Assembly: GCF_030269925.1 (NCBI RefSeq)
Contig: NC_085128.1
Span: 12,092,501 to 12,156,500, forward strand
Reading direction: 5' to 3'
Origin: Bombyx mori
Lineage: Eukaryota; Arthropoda; Insecta; Lepidoptera; Bombycidae
Length of the DNA stretch: 64,000 nucleotides
Shown: one piece after another, positions 1-12,291 of the stretch
Numbering within the stretch: the first letter of the stretch is position 1
How the letters are laid out: the number at the start of each line of letters is the position of its first letter
Notes under the pieces: model-generated
The model's database searches: none
The model's input: only the letters and a program-made list of their open reading frames with translations
What the model was told of the DNA's origin: nothing
Position numbers and translations under genes: made by a program

Positions 1-97
1 AGGTCCTGTTCAATTCACTCGATCCACACTTAGATGTTTGAAGCTTCTAGTTCTAACTCTAAGAGCAGTCATAGCACAGATCACCGCACTCGCAGAA

Positions 98-319
98 CTC
101 ACGAGGTCCACGACCCACCTGATGTTAAATGCTTACCGGAGCCCATAGACATCTACAACGTAAATCCCGACACCCACTTTGAGACATGACAAAAGGTCTC
201 ACTTTTAACTACAGCTGCCCAGCTCCTTCAAACCGAAACGCATTACTGCTTCACGGCAGAAATAGGCAGAATGGTGGTACCTACCCATCCGGACTCGCCA
301 AACGTCCTACCACCAGTAA
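98..319 (-). mobile_element. Bm1 SINE, 5'-truncated and diverged
   Basis: A minus-strand Bm1 body, read on the plus strand from a decayed 'cacctgatgttaa' through 'gagcccatagacatctacaa' and 'aaacgcattactgcttcacg' to 'ctaccaccagtaa'. The tRNA-like head is missing, as in most copies here. Mismatches are more frequent than in the copies at 5.5 or 12.1 kb, so this is an older insertion. Bm1 has no protein and depends on a LINE for mobility (family knowledge). Confidence 0.85.
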
Positions 320-2897
320 ATGAAATTACATTATATAGATACTCATTTTATTAATGAATTAGCCCTTGCTCGCTCACACGTCCTTATGAATCTGAAAAGA
401 TCGTCAGCCATCTTTCCTAAACAAAAATGTATGCAATAGGAAAATTGAGCTCAAACCTACGATGGTACACAAGACTAACGATGGCATTCCAGTCGGCAGA
501 TTTAAAACGTGACTACCTAAAATAAATTTTATTCCACAAAATTTTAACATGACAATATGAATAAAACGACAAATAAATTGTAAACGTTCGTATTGAATGA
601 TGTTTACATTGCATCCATCGAATCTTCGAGACGTTTCTATTCGCAAGCATCTCGCAACGTCAACTCCAGCAAACACGAGAAAATGAAAATAAATAGAGAC
701 ATACTTACAAACGTTATGCGACGCAGAAAAATGAATCTGTCTAAACGAAAAGGGGGACAAAAGATTAATTGAAAATCGATACATGGACATACCTTCGTGA
801 ATCTATCAAAACACCTACAGAGTTTGCTTCAAAACGATAGATATCGTCGGACCGAATTATACTGTCAGTCGTGATTAATGCTGACTTATGACACGGTTTA
901 TTGACTCTTCCGAATGACGCTGACTCCGCATATTAAGAGAAAAAGCAGCTCGTCACGAGGAAAAGGTCCTTTCCGGACTAATTAAATGAAATGGTAATAA
1001 TGATTTATTATTTGCAATTTGCATTAATTAACAATTCGTTCGCATTAAATTTACTCGGTGACGCTAAATCAAATTGAAATTTGATTGCGAGTAAGAATAC
1101 AAGTAGTAAAATACTATGTATAATGATATACAAACCGTTATACGCGACAAACTAAAACTTGGTTTGATTAAAAGTATTGAATTCTGAATTTGATACTTTA
1201 CAAAGTACATGAACATCAGAAAATAACGAGGTTACGTATCAATTAGTTCCATTTTCCCCTTTTTTTTTATATTCTGAGCCATTAAATAGCTCTGGTTTAT
1301 TTGAAAACCATTAGCGAGCCGAATGGATACGGTTTGAATCATCGATAAAATGAATGGCTGTCTTTCACAAAGGCCCGGCATGGGGGTCGAATGTGAATCG
1401 AAATTATTAAATCAACTTTAGTAAAATATCTGGGATGAAATGATTTTTTTTTTTAATTTACGTACGCAAAATATCTACCGTCCTCTGTTAATTAGAGGTA
1501 ATAAATCACTGAGTATTACACTCCATTGATCGTATATTTAGGCTTCATTTTTGGAAAATGCCATTTAGTAGAGAAGCAGCTAAGGCGTATCGCACGTGGC
1601 TTAATTGGGTCGAATATATTGCTGAAAAAATTCGATTATGAATATAAAGATGGATGAGTTGTGTCATTGAAAAGCAATGAAAAGGGAAGGGCCGGCAAAT
1701 TTTTAATTACTTTTAAACCGATACAAAACCGCTCCAAAGAACACAATCAACGCTGGGTGCACAACACTAAATCAAAACAAACTTCCGACTGGATCCCTTT
1801 TACCAACTTTCTAAATAACGGCGAACAATCTTTTTCATTAAAAATCTCCATGAGCCCGATTATTAGGGGAGTAAAACGCCTCCGGTGGGCCAAAGCGAGT
1901 TTGCGAATTCGCCTTAAGATTTTCGCGAGGTCAAACTTGGGAATGTTAACAGATAATTACGGGCAAGTTTTAGCTAGTACGAGACATTTAACAGATGCTT
2001 TATTCGGGAGAGCGCGGCCGCGAGCGCACGATGAATGCTAATGAGATATTGCTTTAAATAAGCGTCGCTTTTATACGCTACGGCATAAGATCTCGTTTTG
2101 CGTAACCGCCCAATCGAACCGAGCTTTCGGGAAGCGCCCGTTAACACATTTGGATTCGTGTCTAAGGTTAATTAGATTAGTATCCAACAATGCTACGCAG
2201 ATGTTATGGAAAAACAGATTGGGTGTGTTTTATTAAATTGTATCGTTATTGTCGGTTCGGGAATTGAAAACTTTGAGAATGTCAATAATTACAACGCCGC
2301 ATTGTTGTGATGAGTCCGAAGTTTTCAGATGTTTACCTAACTTTTGTATAATTCGATGCTAAATAGATATTTTAATAGGAGTAATTTAATATCGTAAAAT
2401 ATACGATTCTAAAGCTCGGCGGAGGTGGAATTCATCAGAAGTTCAGGATTCCCGAGAGCTCTAAGATACCGGCAATTTACATGAGTTGTTGCAGTCATAC
2501 ATCCTTCCGTGCGTTACGGACCAATTAATTTTACACGGAAACGGATATGCGAAGCAAGGCGCAAACGGGTTCATCACACGAATAACATACACCTCGGTTA
2601 GTTTGTGTGCTAATACACTAGTTGTGCTTCGAATGTTCGCTTACTAAATACGTTAATTTAAGGTTGCTACGCTAAAAGCATTTTCTGTTTACAAATATGT
2701 AAAAGGCATCTTTTTAAAAAAGGTATCTTTAATTTGGACGTATGCTTATGTTTTACTGGTTAATTGACAGACGACCTTATGTTTGATCTCGTAGTGTACG
2801 GTTATCAGAGGTCAATGTTTTTCACATCAAGACTACGATGGTCTGTCTTAAGTAACGAGGTAGCCTCAATTATATTACATATATATTACATATATAA
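320..2897. other. Stretch without recognised gene or repeat
   Basis: AT-rich DNA with no repeat I recognise. It holds a 128-codon ATG frame on the minus strand (404-790), rich in hydrophobic residues, and a 126-codon plus-strand frame (1661-2041) that starts with GTG. Neither shows a domain, signal peptide or splice context that I can identify, and chance frames of this size are expected in 64 kb. Confidence 0.5.
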
Positions 2898-3339
2898 GTC
2901 GTCGTGGCCTAAAGGATAAGACGTCCGGTGCATTCGTATGTAGCGATTCACTGGTGTTCGAATCCCGCAGGCGGGTACCATTTTTTCTAATGAAATACGT
3001 ACTTAACAAATGTTCACGATTGACTTCCACGGTGAAGGAATAGCATCGTGTAATAAAAATCAAACCCGCAAAATTATAATTTGCGTAATTACTGGTGGTA
3101 GGACCTCTTGTGAGTCCGCACGGGTAGGTACCACCGCCCCGCCTATTTCTGCCGTGAAGCAGTAATGCGTTTCGGTTTGAAGGGTGGGGCAGCCGTTGTG
3201 ACAATACTGAGACCTTAGAACTATATCTCAAGGTGTGTGGCGCATTTACGTTCTAGACGTCTATGGGGTCCAGTAATCACTTAACACCAGGTAGGCTGTG
3301 AGCTCGTACACACATCTAAGCAATAAAAATAAAATAAAA
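2898..3339 (+). mobile_element. Bm1 SINE, full length
   Basis: A near-complete copy. It begins with the tRNA-like head 'gtcgtcgtggcctaaagg' (box A-like 'tggcctaaagg'), carries a box B-like 'tgttcgaatcc' at about 2955-2965, continues through the Bm1 body 'actggtggtaggacctcttg', and ends in an A-rich tail after 'catctaagcaataaaa'. An intact internal RNA polymerase III promoter could still allow transcription (inference). The 118-codon minus-strand frame across it is a repeat shadow, not a gene. Confidence 0.93.
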
Positions 3340-3770
3340 CGCATATTATAAAGATTTTCCGACTCTTTAAATTGCTTTAAATGCTTGATAGAAGGGGTAA
3401 GCAGTGCTGTTATATCAATCGAGTTTTATTAGGGAATTAGATAGGAAAATACATAAATACGATTAAAAGTGTTGATGGTAGGAAAGTAGTGGCCCAAGGA
3501 ATCTAAGGGTCAGAGGCATATCTATTGTTTGTGATCAAAACACACGCAATTCTAGTTGCATAAAATTGTCTTCAGAATTGTCTTCAAATTAAAAGGATCT
3601 AGTTAGTATAATACCTAGTTTTAAATTTCAATGCCCTCTTCTGAGAGGAACACAATAGACCAATAGGGTCATGTCATCTTGGCTCAACAGTGTATTTATT
3701 ATTCATAGCGATAAGTATTCTGACAGGAATCGACAGTCTTTATCTTTAATATCGATCTTGAAATTGAAAC
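3340..3770. other. Short stretch with nothing recognised
   Basis: AT-rich sequence between two SINEs. I see no open frame worth reporting and no repeat that I recognise. Confidence 0.5.
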
Positions 3771-4037
3771 GGCCGTCTGGTGTAGTGGTAAGTGACATGG
3801 TCACTACACAAGGGGGTCGCGGGTTCGAATCCCGCCAAGGGAGGATATTTATATGATAAATATAAATGTCTTTTCCAGGGTTATGGATGTATATTAAATA
3901 TGTGTATGTGTATAATAAAAAATCTTACATTTATTTCCGTTATCTGGTACCTGTAACACAAGTTCTTTACGAACTTATTACAGGACCAGTTAACGTGGCG
4001 TGATTGTTAGTAAATATTTATTTATTTATTTATCTAT
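3771..4037 (+). mobile_element. Second tRNA-derived SINE family, copy 1
   Basis: The head 'ggccgtctggtgtagtgg' contains a good box A, and 'ggttcgaatcccgcc' at about 3822-3836 is a near-perfect box B. The non-tRNA body runs through 'ccagggttatggatgtatat' and ends at 'gcgtgattgttagtaaatat' with a (TTTA)n tail. The same unit lies inverted at 12.5-12.8 kb, so this is an interspersed repeat and not a functional tRNA gene. The 5' and 3' tRNA ends do not form an acceptor stem. I do not recall the published family name. Confidence 0.85.
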
Positions 4038-4052
4038 TTACTACACTACATT

Positions 4053-4185
4053 CGGCCACCTACGAGATGGACCGACGACCTGGTAAGAACCGCTGGGTCA
4101 CGTTGGATGCAGGTGAAAACGGACCGGCCGCACTGGCGATCACTTGGAGAGGCCTATGTTCAGCAGTGGACAATGGACAGGCTGA

Positions 4186-4219
<34 letters not shown>

Positions 4220-4220
4220 C
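4053..4220 (+). mobile_element. LINE 3' end with ATG-repeat tail
   Basis: A 5'-truncated non-LTR retrotransposon end. It contains the typical 'gaggcctatgttcagcagtg' (the AYVQQW-like C-terminus of the family, decayed here) and 'aggctgagatgatgatg', then a pure trinucleotide tail at about 4187-4218. Lepidopteran LINEs of this endonuclease/reverse-transcriptase group end in such a (TGA)n tail (family knowledge). It lies directly after the tRNA-derived SINE. The clade is not assigned. Confidence 0.8.
4187..4218 (+). repeat. (ATG)n microsatellite
   Basis: About ten uninterrupted ATG/TGA units forming the 3' tail of the LINE fragment. Such tails are likely to vary in length between individuals (inference). 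Confidence 0.95.
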
Positions 4221-4967
4221 ACTACATGTAGAGTACCAGTATACTGTGATTCCTGATGTCTAATTTTAAAGTATAAGCTCTAAAGCTTAGAAACCAGATG
4301 TTCTGATATGTAGGCCTGAAGCCTAGCTTAAGCACCAGTCTCTCTAAAATATTGCTCTTTATCATTTGTAATCTAAATTTGTAAAATTATTTATAGTGTA
4401 AGCTAAATTAAAGCACATGTTATGGAGTGCTTTTTCTCTTTGCTTTAGTTTCAGTGCAATTATTCAAGGAGCTAAACTTCGAAAACAACGTAAAAGCCTA
4501 ATTTATTCCGCCCAGGAAACGGAAGGGCAGCAGGTCGCGTCATTATATGCATAATGCAACATGCATCGCATGCGTTCAGCATACTAACGTCTAGGCATGT
4601 GTCGGACCGCCTTAATCGCGGATAATCCTAAGATTATATCATTAGCATTATACATATATAAATAAAAACTTACTGAATCCATTCTTAATATCAGTCAAAT
4701 TTCATTTTGAGTAATAATCGGATAACGTATCTCTTTTTGGCTTTATCGGTAATTACAGAAAATCCTTAGCACAGTGTTTAAGGTACAAAAGACACCGTTT
4801 GCATTGAGTGTTGTTGAAAATCGAATACGTAGACTTAATTCCGATGCATCTAATACTTTACATGGAAATTAACAAGAATCAAGAAATAATTTTACATAAA
4901 TTTAGACAGTGCTTAGAGCAATATATAAATGATCAGCTAGACAAAGTTCGTTAGGAATAACAATGCA
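4221..4967. other. Stretch without recognised gene or repeat
   Basis: AT-rich sequence with no supported frame, RNA gene or interspersed repeat. Confidence 0.5.
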
Positions 4968-5213
4968 TTTTTTTTATATTGCTTAGATAGATGGGTGAGG
5001 TCACAGCCCACCTAGTTGTTAGGTGGTTACTAGAGCCCATAGACATCTACAGCGTGAATGCGCCACCCACCTTGAGATATAAGTTCTAAGGTCCCAGTAT
5101 AGTTACAACGGCTGCCCCACCCTTCAAACCGAAACGCATTACTGCTTCAGGGCAGTAATAGTCAGGGTGGTGATACCTAACCGTGCGAAATCACAAGAGG
5201 TCCTACCACCTGT
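4968..5213 (-). mobile_element. Bm1 SINE, 5'-truncated
   Basis: Minus-strand copy: a T-rich tail and 'attgcttagat' at the left, then 'gagcccatagacatctacag', 'aaacgcattactgcttcagg' and 'ggtcctaccacctgtaa' at the right. The tRNA-like head is absent. Divergence is moderate. Confidence 0.92.
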
Positions 5214-5510
5214 AAAAAAAAATTCCATTTGATATATTTGTAATTTCTGGTATGTTTTGATTCTGATTTTGCACTGTATATTTGAAACTATCTTTCATGC
5301 ATAAATTTTTTATCGGATATGAATAAAATATATAAAACGAACCTCCAGAATATGATCATTAAATATTATTAATTTTTTATTTATTTATAACTTTATATAC
5401 TAGACAGTATAAAGGCGGACTTAATGCCATAGGCATTCTCTGACAGTCTAGTCTCTGCCAAGATGAACTTTGGTAGGTGTAGTGTGATAATGATATTACT
5501 TAAACATATG

Positions 5511-5753
5511 TTTTTTATTGCTTAGATGGGTGGACGAGCTCACAGCCCACCTGGTGTCAAGTGGTTACTGGAGCCCATAGACATCCAGAACGTAAATGCG
5601 CCACCCACCTTGAGATATAAGTTCTAAAGTCTCAAGTATAGTTACAACGACTGCCCCACCCTTCAAACCGAAACGCATTACTGCTTCACGGCAGAAATAG
5701 GCAGGGTGGTGGTACCTACCCGCGCGGACTCACAAGAGGTCCTACCACCAGTA
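5511..5753 (-). mobile_element. Bm1 SINE, 5'-truncated, well preserved
   Basis: Minus-strand copy from 'ttttttattgcttagatggg' to 'gtcctaccaccagtaa'. It starts at the same internal Bm1 point ('actggtggtagg' on its own strand) as most other truncated copies, a recurrent 5' truncation position in this window. The 60-codon minus frame overlapping it is a shadow. Confidence 0.94.
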
Positions 5754-6410
5754 AAAAATATATAAATATGTATATATAATATTAGTTTCAATATAATTCC
5801 TATTGATTTTACAGTCAAAGTAAATCCGTTCATAGATTCGAACGTGTACTTTATTAACACAACTTTTTAAACAATATAGTAGCCGGTGCGTTTGTTTGGC
5901 GTCTGGTGTATTTCACTCGCCGAGAGCTATCGTTATTGTTGTAAATCACCAGCCGTACTTGCTAGAATTTATTTTTAAAACTATGACTATTTAAATAGTG
6001 GCCGCATTTAGGCGTAACCATTCGGTTTTTTTTTTCGAATGGCTATTTAACTGTTGCCATGTTAATTTTTATCATCATAAAAGAAACACTGGAACGCGTT
6101 ATTGGGGACGTATCTTTTGTGGTGCTGTTACGAAAGTCCGATACGCATTAGTCGGCCTTCGTCTTGAATGGCGCTATGCGTTCTTGTATTACGTGAAGGA
6201 ATGTCAAGCTTAACAATTACTAAGTGAGTAACTTAAATTTGAAAAACGTAATTTTTATGAACGCGACCTGGGAATCTGTGAGAAATTGGTTATTTTATCG
6301 GTCTAATTTTTTTTTTTTGTGTATTGATCAGTTGTTATTGAAACTATTACTGAAGAATAAGGATACATTCAACATGTGGGATTTATTGAAATCGTCCTTG
6401 ACGCGGTTCC
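5754..6410. other. Stretch without recognised gene or repeat
   Basis: The 71-codon plus-strand frame at 5998-6213 starts with GTG and the 75-codon frame at 6224-6451 runs into a Bm1 remnant. I support neither as a gene. Confidence 0.5.
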
Positions 6411-6770
6411 GCCGTAGCTTAGAAGATAAGAATTCCGGTGTAATCGTATGAAGCGATAGCACTATGCTAATGTTTAAATCCCGCAGAAAGGTACCAATAT
6501 TTCTAAGGGAATAAGTATTTAACACAAGTTCACAAATGACTTCCACATAAAGTGTATTTGCTGGTTATAGAGCGCACTGAAAGTCCATACAGGTAGGCAT
6601 CACCGTCCTGCCTATTTCTATCGCTAAGTAGTTACACCTTCCGATCTGATGAATGAAACAGACTCTAGACAAAACAATTGAGATTTCAATCTCATGTATC
6701 AAGATAGATGATGGCATTGACGTTGCAATATTCATTGGACACAGGTACTTATTTAACGCCAATCTTGGTC
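6411..6770 (+). mobile_element. Bm1 SINE, full length but highly decayed
   Basis: Aligns by eye along the whole of Bm1. The head 'gccgtagcttagaagataag' corresponds to the consensus tRNA-like head, 'tgtttaaatcccgcag' to box B, 'tgacttccac' to the linker, and 'ggtaggcatcaccgtcctgc' to the body, with a worn 3' end near 'acttatttaacgcca'. One of the oldest full-length copies here. Confidence 0.8.
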
Positions 6771-7478
6771 ATTTATTTCTGCAATTTTAATAAATAGTAT
6801 ATTATTACATTATAAAGATCGCTAAAATATAATACTTATATGAGAAAAGTTGAACACTAGGGCGGAAAATAGAATGTTATTCAATTTTAACTAAAGTAGC
6901 TTGTTGTACAGCGGGCAATATTTACTCAAGATCTGGGCAAGATCTTTTATTAAAAAAATATTTATCGTAATTTTTAACATCATCCTTTATATCTCACAGA
7001 AAAGGTCTCGAAGTCTAGGAAGCTTCTAGAAAAACATGATAAACGACTATTGAAGTACCATAACTCAAGCGTATAGGCTTTTTTGCAGAAAACCACCGGC
7101 CGTAATTCACGCACGGCTACACATCTGCAGAATGCAATTTACAATAAATTACGTTGATATTAATAAGTAGGTACGTAGGTTAAGGGTTGGATAATGGTTC
7201 GGCCATTCATCGCACGATAAATTGCGAGTGGAGACACAGTGTAGTCAGATTACGTGTTCTAATATCCGGAATAAGCCGAGGATCGAGGGTCTATTCTCGA
7301 GAATTGTCGCTTCCGAAGTTTTTCGAACTTTTGCGAGTAAGATTTTTTTTTTGTGGGTCGAAGCGATTATACAATAATTGTTTCGACGATGTAAGAAAAT
7401 TCTGACTGTATCATGATTTATTGTTTCATGAATTACGGAATGGGAATACGAACTTCTAATGATTCGGTCAAATCTACC
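6771..7478. other. Stretch without recognised gene or repeat
   Basis: AT-rich DNA. The frames at 7187-7405 (plus) and 7245-7553 (minus) overlap each other, and the latter runs into a Helitron. No coding signal that I trust. Confidence 0.5.
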
Positions 7479-7867
7479 TATATATATTAATACGTGAAGC
7501 AGAAACTTTGTACGAAAATTGCGCCAAACGGAGGAGTACGAAATTTTCCACACTTATAGAGAATATAGAGAAGAAGTGCACAATGCTAATATTTTTTAAA
7601 ATAATGCATAAAAGATACATTAAATCTATAAAGAAAACATTACACACACTACATACCATGTATTTGACGCACACACGCATGCATACTATTTATTGTCAAA
7701 CTTTTGTTGTCAAATTGAGAATAAATATTGTTTGTCTTTGTTAATATTTTTTATAGTGTGGTCTTGGCGAAATTTGTGATTATAGAATATAAAATACAAT
7801 CATAATAATATACAAACTTACAATTCCAATTAATTATAGTCGAATTTCGACTACTGCGGGACCACTA
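7479..7867 (+). mobile_element. Short Helitron, family A, copy 1
   Basis: Starts 'ctatatatattaatacgtga' and ends 'tactgcgggaccactag' followed by T. An inverted repeat, 'tagtcgaatttcgacta', lies about 11 nt before the terminal CTAG. A 5' TC-like start, a 3' subterminal hairpin and a CTAG end followed by T are the Helitron signature. Related copies occur at 50.7, 51.3 and 59.9 kb. No Rep/helicase frame is present, so it is non-autonomous. Confidence 0.78.
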
Positions 7868-9612
7868 GTTTTGTTAATTTCACAATGTCACGTTGTTTTA
7901 AGTAAGGTATTGAAAAAAAAAACAGGAATTCCATTCGGAAATGAAAGTTGAATTTCGTACCTACATCAAATAAAAATGTTATTCCCCAAATATTGACATG
8001 CAAATTTACTGTGTCAATGTTTCACGAAATATTAGGCCGAATACAAATTTGACGAATCAGAATTCAATCTCATCCACGTATTTACAAATTGAACGTATCC
8101 AACGGTAAACTCTTTGAGAGCGTTCCTGTTTAGACACACACAAGCCCAGTGATAGCTTACTCAAGCGACCGACGAAAATAATGTTAATTTCTTTTTCCGA
8201 ACACATTTCGTGAGGCATCAGGCGTTTCCTCGTGAAATTACAGCGGCGACCTGTCGTGATGAGGAAATCGTAGTAATTTGTGAGCCTAATGTAAGTTATA
8301 TGTTTTTTTAGGTGGAGTATTTCCGCTAAGAAACTTTTGGAAAGTCACAACAAAAACAAGGGACTTCTCGTACTTTTAGTACCTACTCCAATAATAGATA
8401 TTATAGCAATTGATAATGTGTATTAAGATTGGAGCCCACAAAGATATCGACAAAACCAAACTATAGAACAAACACAAAGATCTGTTTAACATTCGCCGAG
8501 CGGTTGACAGATTAACTCCAATATTATCCTTCGAACGCGACCCGGCTACAGAAGTACAGACATCGATACGAGTCAAATCTTAACACTTAATCCTCACTAA
8601 ACACTATTACATAGACCACGTAAATTTATTCGACGGAGATCGCTAACGAAACAGATAAACTTTCATTGTCGCCGACAAAGTTCTAAGCGGTACACTAACG
8701 AATAGAAAATTGAACTCTATTGCTTATGCTCAAGTTTCGGAACTGATCGGCAAAGGACGAAATCAGTGGTGTCGGTGCAAAATGAGATACGTAGTTGATT
8801 GACAGAAGTCACGCTGTACATTGTATTGAGGGATTGGGGGAACTTAAACTGTCAGGCTTGTTACCAAGTTGAATGGGTCGTAGGCTTAGCGCAGATCGCA
8901 AACTGCTGCTTTGATCTTCATAACAGCTAATTAATTGGGTAAGGAAAGCTTAACCAAACGCATTGACGGGCCGAGAATTCTCGCCGTGTTTCTCTTTAAA
9001 CAACTTAAGGGACCGAGATTGTTTAATGATTACCTTACGGTGCGAATTTTCCGCTATCGCCTCTTGAGATATGTTAATAATATGAGACCATTCTGTGTAT
9101 CTTATGGGTTCTAGTATTTGATTTCGTTTGACAATTTCATTGGGTTATTTGTGTAAAACAAACATTTTATTTAAATTCCGTAAGATGACGTCACATCGGA
9201 GCCATTCAGGCATTTATTACGGTACTGGTGATTACAAAGCGTTTCATTCATGATCCAACAAACGTCCGTGGTGTACAAACGCGTCACTTCAACGGAGAGG
9301 TATAATTTTCGCAAGGCATGCGAGTCGGAACGCACACTGCATGAATAACGTCGGCAAGTAAACAGCCCACAGGTAATTCTGGTATTCATGTCTCGATTCA
9401 GCACTAGCACAATTAACGCAGACGAAGTGGCCTCAAAACGAACGAGTATTGTATAACTTGAGACCTAATTTGAAATTTATGAAAGACTTTCTTCGAACCT
9501 TTAATTGGGCGGATGGTTGGTTATATTGTAGAATAAATGAATTATAAACATTAATTTTGTTTACACATTAGTTCAATTAGCGAGATAGCTTTGTTCGTGT
9601 TTTATCTCTTTA
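7868..9612. other. Stretch without recognised gene or repeat
   Basis: About 1.7 kb with no interspersed repeat that I recognise and slightly more balanced base composition than its surroundings. The minus frames at 8376-8576 and 9171-9410 show no domain. It could hold regulatory sequence, but nothing visible proves this. Confidence 0.45.
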
Positions 9613-10529
9613 CAAGCGGCCCGCTCCGGCTCCGCTCGGGTCTTTAACAAAAATTTCAACGATATTTGACGTTGTTTTATTTTTTTAAATAAAATATCAC
9701 TTATTGCGACAAAACTATAATAGTTACAAATATGCTGTCCCGACACATTTTGTAAATAATAATGTGTTCTGCAAAGTCGTAGTACATTATTTTATTCTAT
9801 CATCAATAGTTTTAGGGCACACGATGTAAAGAATATTTTAGGTAACTTTTTTACACCTTTGGTTACATTATTGGAGTTTTAGTAAGAATCCCTATTTTTA
9901 AAAAAAAAAATATTATAGCCTATGTCACTCGGGAATAGTGTAGCTTCCAAACAGTGAAAGAATTTTTCAAATCAGTTCAGTAGTTTCGGAGCCTATTCAA
10001 TACAAACAAACAAACGTCGTCAACAAACAAACGTTGAAGTCGTCGTGGCCTAAAGGATAAAACGTTCGGTGCATTCGTATGTAGCGATGCACCGGTGTTC
10101 GAATCCCGCAGACGGGTACCAATTTTTCTAATGAAATACGTACTCAACAAATGTTCACGATTGACTTCCACGGTGAAGGAATAACATCGTGTAATAAAAA
10201 TCAAACCCGCAAAATTATAATTTGCGTAATCTCTGGTGGTAAGACCTCTTGGGAGTCCGCACGGGTAGGTACCACCACCCCGCCTATTTCCGCCGTGAAG
10301 CAGTAATGCGTTTCGGTTCGAAGGGTAGGGTAGCCGTTGTAACTATACTGAGACCTCGGAACTTATATCTCAAGGTGGGTGGCGCGTTTACGTTGTAGAT
10401 GTCTATGGGCTCCAGTAACCACTTAACATCAGGTGGGCTGTGAGATCGTCCATCCATCTAAGCAATAAAAAAAAAAAATAGCAAATCTTTCCTCTTTATA
10501 ATATTATATATAAGTATTATAAGTATAGA
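9613..10529 (-). mobile_element. Short Helitron, family B, split by a Bm1
   Basis: The left end 'caagcggcccgctccggctc' is the reverse complement of the family B 3' end (CTAG mutated to CTTG on its own strand). The right end 'aatattatatataagtatta' followed by 'agtatagat' is the reverse complement of a 5' TCTATAC... start. The element is interrupted at about 10039-10479 by a plus-strand Bm1, after which 'caaatctttcctctttataa' resumes the Helitron. The matching copy at 47.2 kb is uninterrupted. Confidence 0.78.
10039..10479 (+). mobile_element. Bm1 SINE, full length, nested in a Helitron
   Basis: The complete tRNA-like head 'gtcgtcgtggcctaaagg', box B 'tgttcgaatcc', the full body and a poly(A) tail are present, with few differences from the consensus implied by the other copies. 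It must be younger than the Helitron it interrupts. The 75-codon minus frame in it is a shadow. Confidence 0.93.
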
Positions 10530-12049
10530 TTTCAAAATTCTAATATTAGATGAATTATTTTGTACTGCAGCCAAAGTACATATACATACACTATAAAACA
10601 TACGTTCGATGTTGAACGCCCTCATAAAAATATATGGATTTTAATTGATAGTACTTTACGTGCTACCGTGCTTGTTTGCAACAGGATACATGGCGAGCAA
10701 TTCTACTATAATATTTTATATCTATAAAACGAATGGCAAATAAAAAAATATTTATTAAAAACGAAATATATTATTTCTCTTTAGAAAAATAAAATCATTT
10801 TAGTTTTATTGCGTTCAACTGACAATAGAACAACTTTATCATTCCAACGAGTGTCTCTAGAATTTCACACAAATTCGTAGTGGTAATAAAAATGAAAGGA
10901 ATACACGAATTATATTGTTTATATTTTATTGCTAATTATTTTATTTTTATTTGTACACACAGTTAATATAATACAGTAATTGCGATAAGATATAAAAAAA
11001 ATGGCGAGCTTAACTCAACAATTGAGTTATCTACCAGCTAACCGTTCTTAAAGAAGGAAAGCTTTACATGAGTGGGTAGATGAGTACAATCTAATTAATT
11101 TAATTATTGATACTATAGATAATAACAATAAAAATAATAAAAATAAACACTAATACATAATATATCAAACTATATACATACACAATTACACACATAAATA
11201 ACATAAACATATATATCCACGTACATATATAATGAAATACATAAAACAAACAAACAAAATACATAAAATTATTACAATGGAGTCCTAAACAGAATTTAGT
11301 ATCTTAAATACTGCGATGCGTTCCTACGCACTATTCCCTCCCCATAGCTGCTGAAATCATTGAATGTCTTTGTAGTAATTTAGAAAAAGTTTAGACAAAA
11401 ATTTGGTGGTTATTTTATTGAACTTGATTGATAAATACGAATGCATAATTAGTAGGATGCAGTACCCTTAATTTAACAATATTTATAATATTACATCACA
11501 TACAAACTACTATTGCATTCTTCAAATAAACAAGGTACTTTTCGTCTTATTTTACGAATCACACATAAAATGTATTAGACAATAATTGTACTGCCCAATG
11601 GCGGTTGAGTCTATTCCCTAAGTAAACAGTTGGTAATGCCCGATAAGTAAGTTGCACCACGAGCAAAATCCTCACTCCGAGACCGGAGTTACGATTTGTA
11701 TGAGGAGGGTTAAGTAGATCTTATCTTAAAATTAATAACGATTGGATCGCCTTATTTTATAAAGGTGCCTATCCTTGAAGAAGATTAGCAATGTTAAGCC
11801 TGAGTTTAAGTTGTGAAAGGTTAGAGCTGTTATCGGAGGATTGAAATTCTGTGGAAAGTACCGATTTTTCTAAAGAATACTTAAGTAGTTGATAAGTATT
11901 TTGGACGTAAGTGCGTTATTGATATACGCCTGATAGCCTGCGAACCTATTTGGCTTGACTTGAGGACGGATCTACATATTTAAAAATTTTTTTTTATAGG
12001 AATATTATTTTCATTTGTGTGCTGTGATATATACAAACATCTCTTCCTT
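10530..12049. other. AT-rich stretch, possible old LINE tail
   Basis: Very AT-rich, especially 10.9-11.3 kb, with runs of 'ataaac'-like simple sequence. 'atggcgagcttaactcaaca' near 11.0 kb, followed by 'accagctaaccgttctta', vaguely resembles 3' tails of some lepidopteran LINEs read on the minus strand. I could not confirm this. No supported gene. Confidence 0.4.
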
Positions 12050-12291
12050 TTTTTTTATTGCTTAGATGGTTGGACGAGCTCACAGCCCACCTGGTGTTAA
12101 GTGGTTACTGGAGCCCATAGACATCCACAACGTAAATGCGCCACCCACCTTGAGATATAAGTTCTAAGGTCTCAAGTATAGTTACAACGGCTGCTCCACC
12201 CTTCAAGCCGAAACGCATTACTGCTTCACGGCAGAAATAGGCGGGGTGGTGGTACCTACCCGTGCGGACTCACATGAGGTCCTACCACCAG
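12050..12291 (-). mobile_element. Bm1 SINE, 5'-truncated, well preserved
   Basis: Minus-strand copy from 'tttattgcttagatggttgg' to 'gtcctaccaccag', truncated at the usual internal point. Few mismatches relative to the copy at 5.5 kb. Confidence 0.94.

Noticed and set aside
404..790. 128-codon ATG frame on the minus strand
   Set aside because: Hydrophobic, AT-driven composition, no domain or signal that I recognise, and no splice or promoter context. A frame of this size is expected by chance on two strands of 64 kb.
1661..2041. 126-codon plus-strand frame
   Set aside because: It starts with GTG, has no ATG near its start, and shows no recognisable domain.
2898..2975. Possible tRNA gene at the head of Bm1
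   Set aside because: It is the tRNA-derived head of a SINE that recurs at 10.0 and 18.4 kb.
3771..3845. Possible tRNA gene
   Set aside because: Box A and box B are present, but the ends cannot pair into an acceptor stem, and the same head plus body repeats at 12.5-12.8 kb, so it is a SINE.
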